Shown here: positions 23,238-31,622 of the stretch, piece by piece
How the letters are laid out: every line of letters begins with the position of its first letter
Position numbering within the stretch: position 1 is the stretch's first letter
Source of the DNA: Pseudomonadota bacterium
Lineage (GTDB): Bacteria; Pseudomonadota; Gammaproteobacteria; Ga0077536
DNA length: 35,184 nt
NCBI GenBank assembly: GCA_018668255.1
Contig: JABISZ010000073.1
Location: 1-35,184, forward strand
Reading direction: 5' to 3'
Notes under the pieces: generated by a model
What the model saw: the letters and a program-made list of their open reading frames with translations, nothing else
Database searches by the model: none
Told to the model about the DNA's origin: nothing
Program-made: the position numbers and the translations under genes

Positions 23238-24020
23238 GTGATTTTTTTTCCTGATATTGATCCTGTTGCACTGCGTATTGGTCCGCTGAGTATTTACTGG
23301 TATGGGTTGTCTTACTTAATTGGAATTGCCATAGCTTGGAAATATTTGTCGGTTAAAGGCAAGCGCTTAGGTTCAGTATGGGATGGGGAAAAGGTGTCGG
23401 ACGTTATTTTCTACGCCGCCTTAGGTGGTATAGTAGGCGGGCGTCTTGGTTATATTCTATTTTACAATGCTGCAAGTTATCTCGATGCTCCTTTGAGTAT
23501 TTTCTCTATTTGGGAAGGGGGCATGTCCTTTCATGGGGGAGTCTTGGGAGTTACAGCAGCCCTTTTTTGGCTATCTCGAAAATGGGGAAAGACTTTTTTA
23601 TCGCTAACTGACTTCATTGTTCCGGCACTTCCTATATGCTTAGGGTTAGGCAGAGTTGCTAATTTTGTCAATCAAGAACTATGGGGTGCTCAGACGTCTC
23701 TTCCATGGGGCGTTGTCTTCACAAATCCCGCTGCTGGTTTTATAGCGAGACACCCCACCCAACTTTATGAAGCGCTGTTGGAAGGGCTGGTGCTATTCTA
23801 TCTACTGTATCTCCTTGGCAGACGGGCGAGACCCTTAGGAGTGCTCTCAGGGTGGTTTCTTTGCCTTTATGGTACTTTTCGTTGTGGTGTAGAGTTCTTT
23901 AGACAGCCTGATGCTCACATAGGGTACCTTGCGGCAGACTGGTTCACTATGGGCCAAGCTTTGAGCGTTCCGATGATATTGGTCGGGCTAATGTTGGTCC
24001 TGCGTAATAGAGTTTTATAG
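23238..24020 (+). CDS. lgt: Prolipoprotein diacylglyceryl transferase
   Basis: Lgt moves diacylglycerol from phosphatidylglycerol to the lipobox cysteine of prolipoproteins, in the inner membrane. The 260-residue protein has seven membrane segments. Family marks are WYGLSYLIGIAIAWKYLSVK, GGIVGGRLGYILFYN, WEGGMSFHGGVLGV, GLGRVANFVNQELWG with the catalytic-face Arg, and RHPTQLYEALLEGLVLF. R-V-x-N-F and H-P-T-Q-L-Y are the best conserved. GTG 23238 is the start. The gene lies in the common gammaproteobacterial order lgt-thyA-folA. Confidence 0.96.
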   Translation: MIFFPDIDPVALRIGPLSIYWYGLSYLIGIAIAWKYLSVKGKRLGSVWDGEKVSDVIFYAALGGIVGGRLGYILFYNAASYLDAPLSIFSIWEGGMSFHGGVLGVTAALFWLSRKWGKTFLSLTDFIVPALPICLGLGRVANFVNQELWGAQTSLPWGVVFTNPAAGFIARHPTQLYEALLEGLVLFYLLYLLGRRARPLGVLSGWFLCLYGTFRCGVEFFRQPDAHIGYLAADWFTMGQALSVPMILVGLMLVLRNRVL

Positions 24021-24071
24021 GCAATAAGATTTCCATGGGTAATATATTGGCTGAGGGCGTTAGCTTGATAA

Positions 24072-24092
24072 TTATATCTCGACGAGATATAA
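24072..24092. promoter_or_regulatory. Perfect 21-base palindrome before thyA
   Basis: TTATATCTCG (24072-24081) and CGAGATATAA (24083-24092) are exact reverse complements around one base. The site ends 23 bases before the thyA start, as an operator or short mRNA hairpin would. The factor is unknown. Confidence 0.5.
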
Positions 24093-24115
24093 AACAATGA
24101 TGTTGAGTAAAGAAT

Positions 24116-24910
24116 ATGAATAGCTATCTACAGCTGCTTCGTCATGTCCGTGATCATGGCGTTAGAAAGCAAGATCGCACGGGTACTGGAACACTAAGTG
24201 TCTTTGGGTACCAGATGAGATTTAAACTGTCCGAAGGCTTTCCCTTATTAACGACTAAAAAAGTGCATTTGAAGTCTATTATTCACGAATTAATTTGGTT
24301 TCTCCGAGGAGACTCTAATATCGCTTATCTGAAAGAAAATGGGGTAAGTATCTGGGACGAGTGGGCTGATGATGCGGGAGAGCTAGGTCCAGTATATGGT
24401 GTTCAATGGAGGTCTTGGGAAAATCCGAATGGCGAGACCATAGATCAGGTAAGAGACGTTCTAAAAGAAATAGCTGTAAATCCAGATTCGCGACGCCTAA
24501 TCATCAGCGCCTGGAATGTGAGTGATGTAGGCGATATGGCGCTTGCGCCCTGCCATGCTTTATTTCAATTTTATGTTGCCGACGGTAAGTTATCTTGCCA
24601 GTTATACCAGCGCAGTGGTGATGTCTTCTTAGGCATTCCTTTTAATATTGCTTCCTACGCTTTGTTAACAATGATGATTGCGCAAGTATGTGAACTGGAA
24701 GTTGGTGACTTCGTGCATACTATTGGAGATGCACATGTATATTTAAACCACTTGGAACAGACTGATTTGCAGCTGTCTAGAGAGTGTCGGACCCTTCCTG
24801 AGATGAAAATAAATTCGTCAGTGTCGAGTCTTTTTGACTTTAAGTACGAGGACTTTCAATTGGTGAACTACAACCCACACCCTCATATTAGTGCTCCTGT
24901 TGCAATTTGA
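24116..24910 (+). CDS. thyA: Thymidylate synthase
   Basis: ThyA methylates dUMP to dTMP with methylene-tetrahydrofolate, releasing dihydrofolate that FolA reduces. The 264-residue protein has the length of the E. coli enzyme. Motifs: [60 protein letters not shown], and [10 protein letters not shown] with the catalytic cysteine at position 146. [18 protein letters not shown] and [15 protein letters not shown] complete the active site, and the C-terminus ends in APVAI. The folA gene follows 18 bases after the stop, so the folate cycle is encoded as one unit. A palindrome sits in its leader. Confidence 0.98.
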   Translation: MNSYLQLLRHVRDHGVRKQDRTGTGTLSVFGYQMRFKLSEGFPLLTTKKVHLKSIIHELIWFLRGDSNIAYLKENGVSIWDEWADDAGELGPVYGVQWRSWENPNGETIDQVRDVLKEIAVNPDSRRLIISAWNVSDVGDMALAPCHALFQFYVADGKLSCQLYQRSGDVFLGIPFNIASYALLTMMIAQVCELEVGDFVHTIGDAHVYLNHLEQTDLQLSRECRTLPEMKINSSVSSLFDFKYEDFQLVNYNPHPHISAPVAI

Positions 24911-24928
24911 CCTAGGCTTAATTAAATA

Positions 24929-25426
24929 GTGTCAGCATCAAAATTAAGCTTGATAGCCGCGGTTGATATGGCGCTAGTTATCGGTGTAGGGGGTGAACTG
25001 CCTTGGCACCTGCCCAATGACCTTCAGAGGTTTAAGCAGCTTACGATGGGTAAGCCAATTATTATGGGTCGTAAAACCTTCGAGTCCATAGGGAGGCCTT
25101 TGCCAGGGCGTAAAAATATCGTTTTGACTAAAAATATTGATTTTTCTGTGGAGGGGATTGAGTGTTATTCCTCTCTAATCCTGGCTTTAGGTGCGTTAGA
25201 AAACGAGGAAGAAGTTTTTGTTATAGGGGGCGGGATGATTTATAAAGAGGCCTTGCCTCGGGTTACAACAATTTATCTTACCGAAGTCATGACGCAGTTG
25301 GATGGTGATGCGTACTTTCCTAATTTTGATTTGTCTGAATGGAAAGAGGTGTCTTCAGAATTGCGTGAAAGTGATGCAGACCATCTTTATTCATATCGTT
25401 TTCGCCATCTGGAAAAAATCGCCTAG
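24929..25426 (+). CDS. folA: Dihydrofolate reductase
   Basis: FolA reduces dihydrofolate with NADPH and so restores the cofactor spent by ThyA. The 165-residue protein shows GVGGELPWHLPNDLQRFKQL, with the substrate-binding Asp in PND, then MGKPIIMGRKTFESIGRPLP, GRKNIVLT, and VIGGGMIYKEALP for the NADPH site. YLTEV-x-T and DAYFPNFD are near the C-terminus. GTG 24929 is the start. Its last four bases overlap the apaH stop on the opposite strand. Nothing in the active site is unusual. Confidence 0.97.
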   Translation: MSASKLSLIAAVDMALVIGVGGELPWHLPNDLQRFKQLTMGKPIIMGRKTFESIGRPLPGRKNIVLTKNIDFSVEGIECYSSLILALGALENEEEVFVIGGGMIYKEALPRVTTIYLTEVMTQLDGDAYFPNFDLSEWKEVSSELRESDADHLYSYRFRHLEKIA

Positions 25427-26262
25427 CCGACTGGGTGTTGTTCTGCTTCTACCGAGAATATTTCTCTGTCTTCAAGCCGCATGGCGGTTAGTTCCCTGCC
25501 CCACACTGCTCCAGTGTCTAGTGGATATACCGAGTGTTTTTCCCATTCTACTCTAGGCAGGTTTAACGATGCCCAGTGCCCGAACAGGATGCGGGTATTT
25601 GCCGTTTTCCTAGCTGGCATCAAGTACCAAGGGACCAGTTCTGCGGAGGCGGCCATCGGAGTTCTTTTCTCGGAGAAGTTCATGGCGCCTTGTTTGGTAA
25701 AATACCTACACCGAGTCAAGCAATTTGCTATGAATCTTAGCCGGTCATTACCAGCTAGCCTATCGTTCCAAGTAGTAGGCTCATTACCATACATTGAGAG
25801 AAGAAACTCACTACTTGTGCCTTCGTTAGCTAACACCGACTCTAGCTCCTTAGATAAACCAAGAGTTTTGTCCAGCGACCATTCTGGAGGGACGCCAGCA
25901 TGAACCATTGCAAAATCAAGTTTTGCATCCCAGTGGAAAAATGATTGATTTTTGAGCCACTCAACAATTTTACTGCAGTTTGGAGAAGCTAAAATATCGT
26001 GAAAAGTGTCTTTTGAGTTTTTTATTGACGTTCCTGAAGCCACTAATGCAAGTAGGTGCAATTCATGATTCCCTAGGACAATTTTTGCAGCGGGCCCTAG
26101 CCTCATAACTAGGTCGATAACGGCTAACGAAGAGGGTCCCCTATTTATGAGATCTCCAGCTAACCACAGTACGTCGGTCCGTTTGTCGAAATCGATTAAT
26201 TTCAGGAGTCTTGATAGCTCATTGTGGCAGCCTTGAACGTCGCCTACTGCATAGGTCGGCAA
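25423..26262 (-). CDS. apaH: Diadenosine tetraphosphatase ApaH
   Basis: ApaH splits Ap4A symmetrically into two ADP and also decaps Np4-capped RNA in enterobacteria. The 279-residue protein is a metallophosphatase: YAVGDVQGCHNELSRLLKLI holds the first metal site (GDVxG), VLWLAGDLINRGPSSL the second (GDxxxRG), KIVLGNHELHLLALV the third (GNH), and MVHAGVPPEW the fourth. RILFGHWASL and YPLDTGAVWG are near the C-terminus. TTG 26262 is the only start matching the family. It follows apaG by 15 bases, as in E. coli, and converges with folA. Confidence 0.95.
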   Translation of the reverse strand: MPTYAVGDVQGCHNELSRLLKLIDFDKRTDVLWLAGDLINRGPSSLAVIDLVMRLGPAAKIVLGNHELHLLALVASGTSIKNSKDTFHDILASPNCSKIVEWLKNQSFFHWDAKLDFAMVHAGVPPEWSLDKTLGLSKELESVLANEGTSSEFLLSMYGNEPTTWNDRLAGNDRLRFIANCLTRCRYFTKQGAMNFSEKRTPMAASAELVPWYLMPARKTANTRILFGHWASLNLPRVEWEKHSVYPLDTGAVWGRELTAMRLEDREIFSVEAEQHPVG

Positions 26263-26277
26263 GTTTATTTACCTGTT

Positions 26278-26673
26278 CTAGTGGAGGGCATTTGGAATCG
26301 CCAAGTGGAAACTAGGCACCGGGGCCTTAAATCTCGTGCCATCAGACGCAAGCATTCCATAGGAGCCATTCATTGTGCCAAAAACTGTTGAGATTTGTGA
26401 GGCGCTGCTATAGGTGAATATTTCTCCAGGCTCCAAAAGAGGTTCTTTGCCTACAACTCCTCTACCACGGACTTCCTGAGTAGCTCCTTCGCCGTCAATA
26501 ATTATCCAGTGTCTATCTTCTAGACGAGCGGCTATCTCTCCCGTATTCGTTAGGGTGATCGTGTATGCGAACACGTATCGGCTCGCCCCTGGATCAGATT
26601 GGGCTTCAAGGTAGTTACTTACTCCATTGACCGAGATCTGGTAGATGATTTTTCCTTTAGGTTCCTGAAGCAA
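26278..26673 (-). CDS. apaG: ApaG
   Basis: ApaG is a small fibronectin-like beta protein linked to magnesium/cobalt tolerance; its mechanism is unclear. The 131 residues are normal. SDPGASRYVFAYTITLTNTG, EIAARLEDRHWIIIDGEGAT, QEVRGRGVVGKEPLLEPGEI and FTYSSASQISTVFGTMNGSY are the conserved parts; the pyrophosphate-binding glycines lie in RGRGVVG. TTG 26673 is used, with AAGGGA about nine bases before it. In E. coli the gene follows ksgA; here ksgA is 7.2 kb away. ubiK ends just upstream on the same strand. Confidence 0.95.
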   Translation of the reverse strand: MLQEPKGKIIYQISVNGVSNYLEAQSDPGASRYVFAYTITLTNTGEIAARLEDRHWIIIDGEGATQEVRGRGVVGKEPLLEPGEIFTYSSASQISTVFGTMNGSYGMLASDGTRFKAPVPSFHLAIPNALH

Positions 26674-26694
26674 GCGACTTATTCCCTTTTCTCA

Positions 26695-26934
26695 TTAAGT
26701 ACTTTTCATATTTTTGATAATGGTTTCTAAATCTTCTAATTGTTTATGAGCCTTCTGCAGTAATTCATTTTGGGCATCAAACTCTTCCCGAGTCACTAGA
26801 TTGGCCCGCTTCAGAAAAGAATGTACTAATGGTTTGGAAGTGTTTTTGAATTCTTCTGCCAGTATCCGGGGATCTTCTGGGAGAATTTTTTTAATTCGCT
26901 GTGCCAAGATTTCTATTTTTTGAAAATCAAACAA
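26695..26934 (-). CDS. ubiK: UbiK-type ubiquinone biosynthesis accessory factor
   Basis: UbiK (formerly the BMFP or YqiC family) is a small helical protein that assists assembly of the ubiquinone-synthesis complex through UbiJ. The 79-residue protein fits: ILAQRIKKILPEDPRILAEE at the start, then SFLKRANLVTREEFDAQNEL and LQKAHKQLEDLETI, a predicted coiled coil to the C-terminus. The family signature R-x-x-V-x-R-E-E-F-D is nearly complete. A ubiK gene beside glnK-amt is also found in Pseudomonas. A perfect 8-bp inverted repeat stands 16 bases upstream, in the gap shared with glnK. Together with coq7, two genes of the ubiquinone pathway are in the window. Confidence 0.88.
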   Translation of the reverse strand: MFDFQKIEILAQRIKKILPEDPRILAEEFKNTSKPLVHSFLKRANLVTREEFDAQNELLQKAHKQLEDLETIIKNMKST

Positions 26935-26950
26935 TTTGGTGCCCTCTATA

Positions 26951-26972
26951 GATTAGCTATTTTAAGCTAATC
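26951..26972. promoter_or_regulatory. Inverted repeat upstream of ubiK
   Basis: GATTAGCT (26951-26958) and AGCTAATC (26965-26972) are perfect arms around ATTTTA. It lies just before the ubiK start and could be an operator or a leader hairpin. Confidence 0.4.
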
Positions 26973-27002
26973 GCCCTTAGTTAAGTCAAGCGGCGATAAA
27001 AT

Positions 27003-27019
27003 TGCATTATTGTGGTGCG
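27003..27019 (+). promoter_or_regulatory. NtrC-like activator site upstream of glnK1
   Basis: TGCATT-ATTGT-GGTGCG resembles the NtrC consensus TGCACC-N5-GGTGCA, with the right half nearly complete. It is about 65-80 bases before the sigma-54 promoter, the usual place for an enhancer-type site. Confidence 0.5.
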
Positions 27020-27081
27020 CTTTTATGATTCAGTAAATATGACCCTAGCAGGCTAGGACACAAATAATAATAGTTTTTTTT

Positions 27082-27097
27082 TGGCACGCATAATGCA
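27082..27097 (+). promoter_or_regulatory. Sigma-54 promoter of glnK1-amt1
   Basis: TGGCACGCATAATGCA fits the -24/-12 consensus TGGCACG-N4-TTGCA with one change. GG (27083-27084) and GC (27095-27096) are 10 bases apart, as required. It predicts control by nitrogen through RpoN and NtrC. Confidence 0.75.
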
Positions 27098-27158
27098 TGT
27101 ATTTAGATACTCTAGCAGGAAGAGCTTAAGCTTCTTTGCTTTTTTAAGTTTAGTTTAA

Positions 27159-27515
<357 letters not shown>

Positions 27516-27552
27516 GAGTTTACATAGTTTATATAATTTGGAGGATTTTAAA

Positions 27553-28800
27553 GTGGATGCGTCTGTAATTGAAGTCAAGTATGCAATGGACACCTTTTAC
27601 TTCCTAGTCATGGGTGCGTTCGTCATGTTAATGGCGTGCGGTTTTTCTATGCTCGAGGCTGGATTGGTTAGAAGTAAAAACACAGCGGAAATTTTAACGA
27701 AAAACATCGTTCTCTACGCGGTAGCATGCACCATGTACTTGCTCTGCGGATATGCGTTCATGTACCCAGGGGAAGGAGTTAATCTGCTCTGGCCTGGTCT
27801 ACCTAGTATTCTTGGAGGCGTCGATAATACTGCTGCTGATGTTATCGCTAGTGAGGGCGATATTTATTACTCCGGGTTATCGGACTTTTTCTTTCAAGCG
27901 GTCTTCGTTGCTGCTGCAATGTCAGTGGTCTCAGGAGCCGTCGCTGAGAGGATGAAGCTATGGTCATTTCTGGCATTTGCAGTTGTGATGACAGGGTTTA
28001 TTTATCCTATCGAAGGCTATTGGAAGTGGGGTGGTGGCTATCTTAATGAAGCAGGGTTTCTTGATTTTGCAGGCTCTGGAGTTGTGCACATGACTGGCGC
28101 GGTTGCCGCTCTAGCTGGCGTAATGCTTCTCGGTGCCAGGAAAGGCAAGTATGCTTCAGACGGAACCGTCAATCCTATCCCAGGGGCCAACTTACCTCTT
28201 GCCACTCTTGGAACATTCCTATTGTGGTTTGGTTGGTTCGGTTTCAATGGCGGTTCTGAGCTGGTTATGTCTAATGTGGCCGAAGCTAATGCGGTGGCAA
28301 TGATTTTTGTCAACACAAATGCAGCAGCAGCAGGTGGTTGTATTGCGGCTTTAATCACGGCCAGATTACTTTTTGGTAAAGCTGATCTGACCATGGTTCT
28401 AAATGGCGCATTGGCAGGGCTCGTCTCTATCACAGCTGAACCTTTAACTCCGACTCCTTTGCTAGCCACCATAATTGGTGGGATAGGTGGGGTCATAGTA
28501 GTGCTCTCAATAGTTGGCCTTGACAAGTTCAAGCTTGACGATCCGGTCGGTGCCATCTCCGTTCATGGTACTGCAGGAATTTGGGGCTTACTTGCTGTCT
28601 GCCTCAGTAATTCGGATGCTACTTTGTATGCCCAGTTGCTAGGTATTGCAATGATATTCGCTTGGGTCTTCATCACATCGTTCATAGTTTGGTCAGTGAT
28701 AAAAGCTTTAGCCGGTATAAGAGTTAGCGAAGAAGAAGAAATGGAGGGTGTTGATAAATCAGAGTGTGGTTTAGATGCATATCCAGAATTTACTAAATAG
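27553..28800 (+). CDS. amt: Ammonium transporter Amt (copy 1)
   Basis: This ammonium channel of the inner membrane has 415 residues and about eleven membrane segments. Key parts are MLMACGFSMLEAGLVRSKNT, then AVAERMKLWSFLAFAVVMTG, FLDFAGSGVVHMTGAVAALA, with the structural Asp and pore His, and DDPVGAISVHGTAGIWGLL with the second pore His. There is no signal peptide: the N-terminus is short and goes directly into the first segment. GTG 27553 is chosen because GGAGG at 27540-27544 stands eight bases before it; the TTG at 27538 overlaps that site. It follows glnK1 closely and is expected to be gated by it. The C-terminal tail KECGLDAYPEF-like segment (SECGLDAYPEF) is the usual GlnK-interacting region. 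A terminator follows. Confidence 0.95.
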   Translation: MDASVIEVKYAMDTFYFLVMGAFVMLMACGFSMLEAGLVRSKNTAEILTKNIVLYAVACTMYLLCGYAFMYPGEGVNLLWPGLPSILGGVDNTAADVIASEGDIYYSGLSDFFFQAVFVAAAMSVVSGAVAERMKLWSFLAFAVVMTGFIYPIEGYWKWGGGYLNEAGFLDFAGSGVVHMTGAVAALAGVMLLGARKGKYASDGTVNPIPGANLPLATLGTFLLWFGWFGFNGGSELVMSNVAEANAVAMIFVNTNAAAAGGCIAALITARLLFGKADLTMVLNGALAGLVSITAEPLTPTPLLATIIGGIGGVIVVLSIVGLDKFKLDDPVGAISVHGTAGIWGLLAVCLSNSDATLYAQLLGIAMIFAWVFITSFIVWSVIKALAGIRVSEEEEMEGVDKSECGLDAYPEFTK

Positions 28801-28842
28801 CAAACAAGACCTGTAACTAACTATATGACTAGTTGAACACAG

Positions 28843-28878
28843 AAGCTGGAGAAATCTGTCTTATCTAGCTTATTTTTT
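28843..28878 (+). terminator. Terminator after amt1
   Basis: AAGCT (28843-28847) pairs with AGCTT (28867-28871), extended inward by imperfect pairs, and is followed by TTTTTT. It separates the two glnK-amt modules. Confidence 0.5.
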
Positions 28879-28942
28879 GATAAAAGCGGTCTTCTATTTT
28901 GAGCCAGATAGAGAGAAAGCGGAGTGAAAATGCTACACTCAC

Positions 28943-28971
28943 TTGTCGAACGCGTTAATAGCTCGTATTGT
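28943..28971 (+). promoter_or_regulatory. Candidate sigma-70 promoter of glnK2
   Basis: TTGTCG (28943-28948) and TATTGT (28966-28971) are 17 bases apart. No GG-N10-GC sigma-54 pattern is seen here, so copy 2 may be expressed differently from copy 1. Confidence 0.4.
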
Positions 28972-29042
28972 AAAGATGAGCTACTTTCGGGAACACTTTC
29001 TATCTTGAACCTGAATCAAGTATGACCTTAGGGAGAAAACTA

Positions 29043-29381
29043 GTGAAATTAATTACCGCAGTTATAAAGCCTTTCAAGCTAGAGGATGTCAGAGATGCAT
29101 TGTCTGCAAATGGCATACAAGGGATGACCGTCACGGAGGTCAAAGGCTTTGGCCGTCAAAAAGGTCACACTGAGCTTTATCGTGGTGCAGAGTATGTGGT
29201 CGATTTTCTCCCTAAAATAAAACTTGAGATAGCAGTAGACGATTCTCAGCTAGATGAGACTCTGGAGATTGTGAAAGTGGCTGCCAATAGCGATTCCATC
29301 GGCGACGGTAAAATTTTTGTCAGCGATTTAATTGAAGTTGTGCGAATAAGAACTGGAGAAACAGGGAAAGACGCTTTATAG
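29043..29381 (+). CDS. glnK: PII signal protein GlnK (copy 2)
   Basis: This is a second PII protein of 112 residues, the same length as copy 1. ITAVIKPFKLEDVRDALSAN, then [34 protein letters not shown] and [20 protein letters not shown] are shared, with Y51 in the T-loop. The middle (KVAANSDS in place of KNSSTTGK) and the LDE/QVAE segments differ, so the copies diverged mostly outside the T-loop. GTG 29043 is chosen: AGGGAG stands seven bases before it. The ATG 21 bases earlier would add seven non-homologous residues and overlaps that site. It pairs with amt2. Confidence 0.95.
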   Translation: MKLITAVIKPFKLEDVRDALSANGIQGMTVTEVKGFGRQKGHTELYRGAEYVVDFLPKIKLEIAVDDSQLDETLEIVKVAANSDSIGDGKIFVSDLIEVVRIRTGETGKDAL

Positions 29382-29434
29382 ATCTCTCCTGTTTGATGGC
29401 TGTTTTACTGAGTATTCATAGGGAGTTAAAAAAG

Positions 29435-30712
29435 ATGCAGTATTTTATTGGTATTTTGGGTTTGACTACCGTGCCCAGTTTGGCTTTGGCGGATGGGTTG
29501 GATAGCGGAGACACGGCGTGGCTTTTGACCTCGACCGCCTTAGTCTTGTTTATGACCATCCCAGGTTTAGCCCTTTTTTATAGTGGTCTAGTCCGCGCAA
29601 AGAATACATTGTCTGTACTGATGCAGTGCTTCGCTATTACTTGCTTAATGTCTCTGTTGTGGATGTTTGCGGGTTACGGGCTAGCCTTTGGAGATGGCGG
29701 AGCCTGGAATAATTTTATAGGCAGTGGCAACATTATGCTGGCGGACGTGACGCGTGCCGGAATGAGCGGGGCTGTTCCAGAAACCGTATTCATTATGTTT
29801 CAAATGACATTTGCCGTGATTACTCCCGCTCTCATAGTTGGGGGCTTCGCTGAAAGGATGAAGTTTTCGGCTGTTCTTGTATTTAGTACTCTCTGGATGT
29901 TTGTTGTATATGTGCCCGTATGCCATTGGGTATGGGGTGGAGGTTGGCTCGCTCAGATGGGCTTGCTTGATTTTGCGGGCGGCACTGTTGTCCATATCAA
30001 TGCTGGTGTCGCCGCGATAATTGCGGCGATGGTTCTGGGGAAACGTAAGGGATTTCCTAATAGTGCAATGCCACCGCATAACTTAACTATGACTGTCACT
30101 GGGGCTGCAATGCTTTGGGTAGGATGGTTTGGTTTTAATGCTGGCAGCGCAGTTGCCGCAAATGGGGACGCCGGAATGGCGATGTTAGTGACACATATAT
30201 CCGCAGCAGCCGGTTCTCTGGCATGGATGTGTATTGAATGGGTAAAACATGGGAAACCGAGTGTCTTAGGCATAGTAACTGGAATGGTCGCCGGACTGGG
30301 CACTATTACCCCTGCATCAGGATATGTAGGCCCCATTGGCGCGCTAGTCATTGGGATTTCGGCGGGGATAGTTTGCTATTACAGCACTCAATATATTAAG
30401 CGGACGTTGAAAATCGACGACTCGCTAGATGTTTTTCCTGTGCATGGGGTAGGAGGCATACTAGGTACTATTTTTGCTGGCGTTTTCGTAGCAGAGCAGT
30501 TTGGTGGGATTGGATATGCTCAGGGAGTTACGATGAGTTCCCAGCTGATTGTGCAACTGTATGGAGTTCTTGCCACTACCTTTTGGTGCGGCATTATGAC
30601 ATTAGTGTTGTTATTGTTAACCAAGAAGCTAGTTGGTTTAAGAATCACTGAGGATCAAGAAAATGTTGGCTTAGATGTTTCTGAGCATGATGAGCGGGGC
30701 TATATCATATAG
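29435..30712 (+). CDS. amt: Ammonium transporter Amt (copy 2, with signal peptide)
   Basis: This is the second ammonium channel. The protein of 425 residues begins with a cleavable signal peptide (MQYFIGILGLTTVPSLALA, then DGLDSGDTAW), as in E. coli AmtB, while copy 1 has none. Main parts: IPGLALFYSGLVRAKNTLSV, GGFAERMKFSAVLVFSTLWM, WGGGWLAQMGLLDFAGGTVV, HINAGVAAIIAAMVLGKRKG with pore Asp and His, and VFPVHGVGGILGTIFAGVF with the second His. ATG 29435 is chosen because AGGGAG is nine bases before it and it gives a proper signal peptide. The upstream TTG at 29393 is not needed. It follows glnK2 within 54 bases, so the pair is a second complete module. Confidence 0.95.
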   Translation: MQYFIGILGLTTVPSLALADGLDSGDTAWLLTSTALVLFMTIPGLALFYSGLVRAKNTLSVLMQCFAITCLMSLLWMFAGYGLAFGDGGAWNNFIGSGNIMLADVTRAGMSGAVPETVFIMFQMTFAVITPALIVGGFAERMKFSAVLVFSTLWMFVVYVPVCHWVWGGGWLAQMGLLDFAGGTVVHINAGVAAIIAAMVLGKRKGFPNSAMPPHNLTMTVTGAAMLWVGWFGFNAGSAVAANGDAGMAMLVTHISAAAGSLAWMCIEWVKHGKPSVLGIVTGMVAGLGTITPASGYVGPIGALVIGISAGIVCYYSTQYIKRTLKIDDSLDVFPVHGVGGILGTIFAGVFVAEQFGGIGYAQGVTMSSQLIVQLYGVLATTFWCGIMTLVLLLLTKKLVGLRITEDQENVGLDVSEHDERGYII

Positions 30713-30764
30713 TTGTAAGGCTTGTTTGCTTTGGTTAGTCAGCGAGTCTCACTATTATTAAATA

Positions 30765-31622
30765 ATGAAAAATTACTTTGAAAAAAAGACAAGGTTTAGT
30801 AATTTTTTCTGCGTTGCAGGTACGCCGATCGCGCATAGTAAATCCCCTGTGATTCATACTTTGTTTGGTGAAGGCGTAAATCTAGAATTGACATATGAAA
30901 AAGTTGAGGTGAGTTCTGGGTGCTTAGGAGTAGCGATAGAGCAGTTTAAAAAAGCCGGTGGGATAGGAATGAATGTCACAGTTCCTTTAAAGGAAGAGGC
31001 TTTTGATATCGCGGATGATCAATCTGATAGAGCTATTAAAGCTGGTGCAGCAAATACTTTGTGTTTCAAAGATGGAAGAATAGTTGCTGACAATACCGAT
31101 GGTAGCGGAATTGTTCGTGATCTTAAGCTGAATAATTCTATTACTTTAGAAGGAAAAACGATCTTGATTTTAGGAGCGGGTGGCGCTGCCAAGGGCATTA
31201 TTCCTGCCTTGATTAAGGAAAACCCTTTCTCGATAAAAGTCAGTAACCGCACAATCTCCCGTGCTGAAGCACTGGTGGAATTCACCAAGGACTATCCTTT
31301 AGAGGTACTAGAATGGGGAAAAAAATTAAGTTACCGTCCAGACATCGTCATAAACGCTACGTCTTTAAGCTTGTCAAATGACCTCCCGGCGATCGGTAGT
31401 CAAACCATAGGGCCTGGGAGTGTTGTTTACGACATGGCGTACACTGTTGGACCTACCAATTTTATGCGCTTTTCCGAATCACTGGGTGCTACTCAAATAT
31501 TGGATGGACTTGGTATGTTAGTTGAGCAAGCTGCTGAAGCGTTTTTCCTCTGGCATGGTATATTTCCAGACACTTCTTCGATTATTGAATATTTGCGTAA
31601 TGAGAATAGTTCAAATGCCTAG
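30765..31622 (+). CDS. aroE: Shikimate dehydrogenase
   Basis: AroE reduces 3-dehydroshikimate with NADPH in the chorismate pathway. The 285-residue protein has GTPIAHSKSPVIHTLFGE for shikimate binding, then NVTVPLKEEAFDIAD with the catalytic Lys, DNTDGSGIVRDL with the catalytic Asp, and GAGGAAKGIIPALI with SNRTISRAE for NADPH. LGMLVEQAAEAFFLWHG is near the C-terminus. It is slightly longer than usual at the N-terminus, since about 15 residues precede FFCVAGTPIAHS. There is no clear ribosome-binding site at ATG 30765. It lies apart from any aro operon, behind amt2, and its end overlaps the dctM stop by four bases on the other strand. Confidence 0.94.
   Translation: MKNYFEKKTRFSNFFCVAGTPIAHSKSPVIHTLFGEGVNLELTYEKVEVSSGCLGVAIEQFKKAGGIGMNVTVPLKEEAFDIADDQSDRAIKAGAANTLCFKDGRIVADNTDGSGIVRDLKLNNSITLEGKTILILGAGGAAKGIIPALIKENPFSIKVSNRTISRAEALVEFTKDYPLEVLEWGKKLSYRPDIVINATSLSLSNDLPAIGSQTIGPGSVVYDMAYTVGPTNFMRFSESLGATQILDGLGMLVEQAAEAFFLWHGIFPDTSSIIEYLRNENSSNA

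Noticed and set aside
25481-25903. 140-aa plus-strand frame inside apaH
   Set aside because: The minus strand encodes ApaH with all metal motifs in the same bases; the plus frame has no ribosome-binding site or family pattern.
28038-28556. Long antisense frame (172 aa) inside amt1
   Set aside because: It is the shadow of a conserved membrane protein gene; the plus-strand product has full family motifs and the antisense protein resembles nothing.
28801-29042. Second sigma-54 promoter for glnK2
   Set aside because: No GG-N10-GC pair with a fitting context was found; a sigma-70-type pair fits better.
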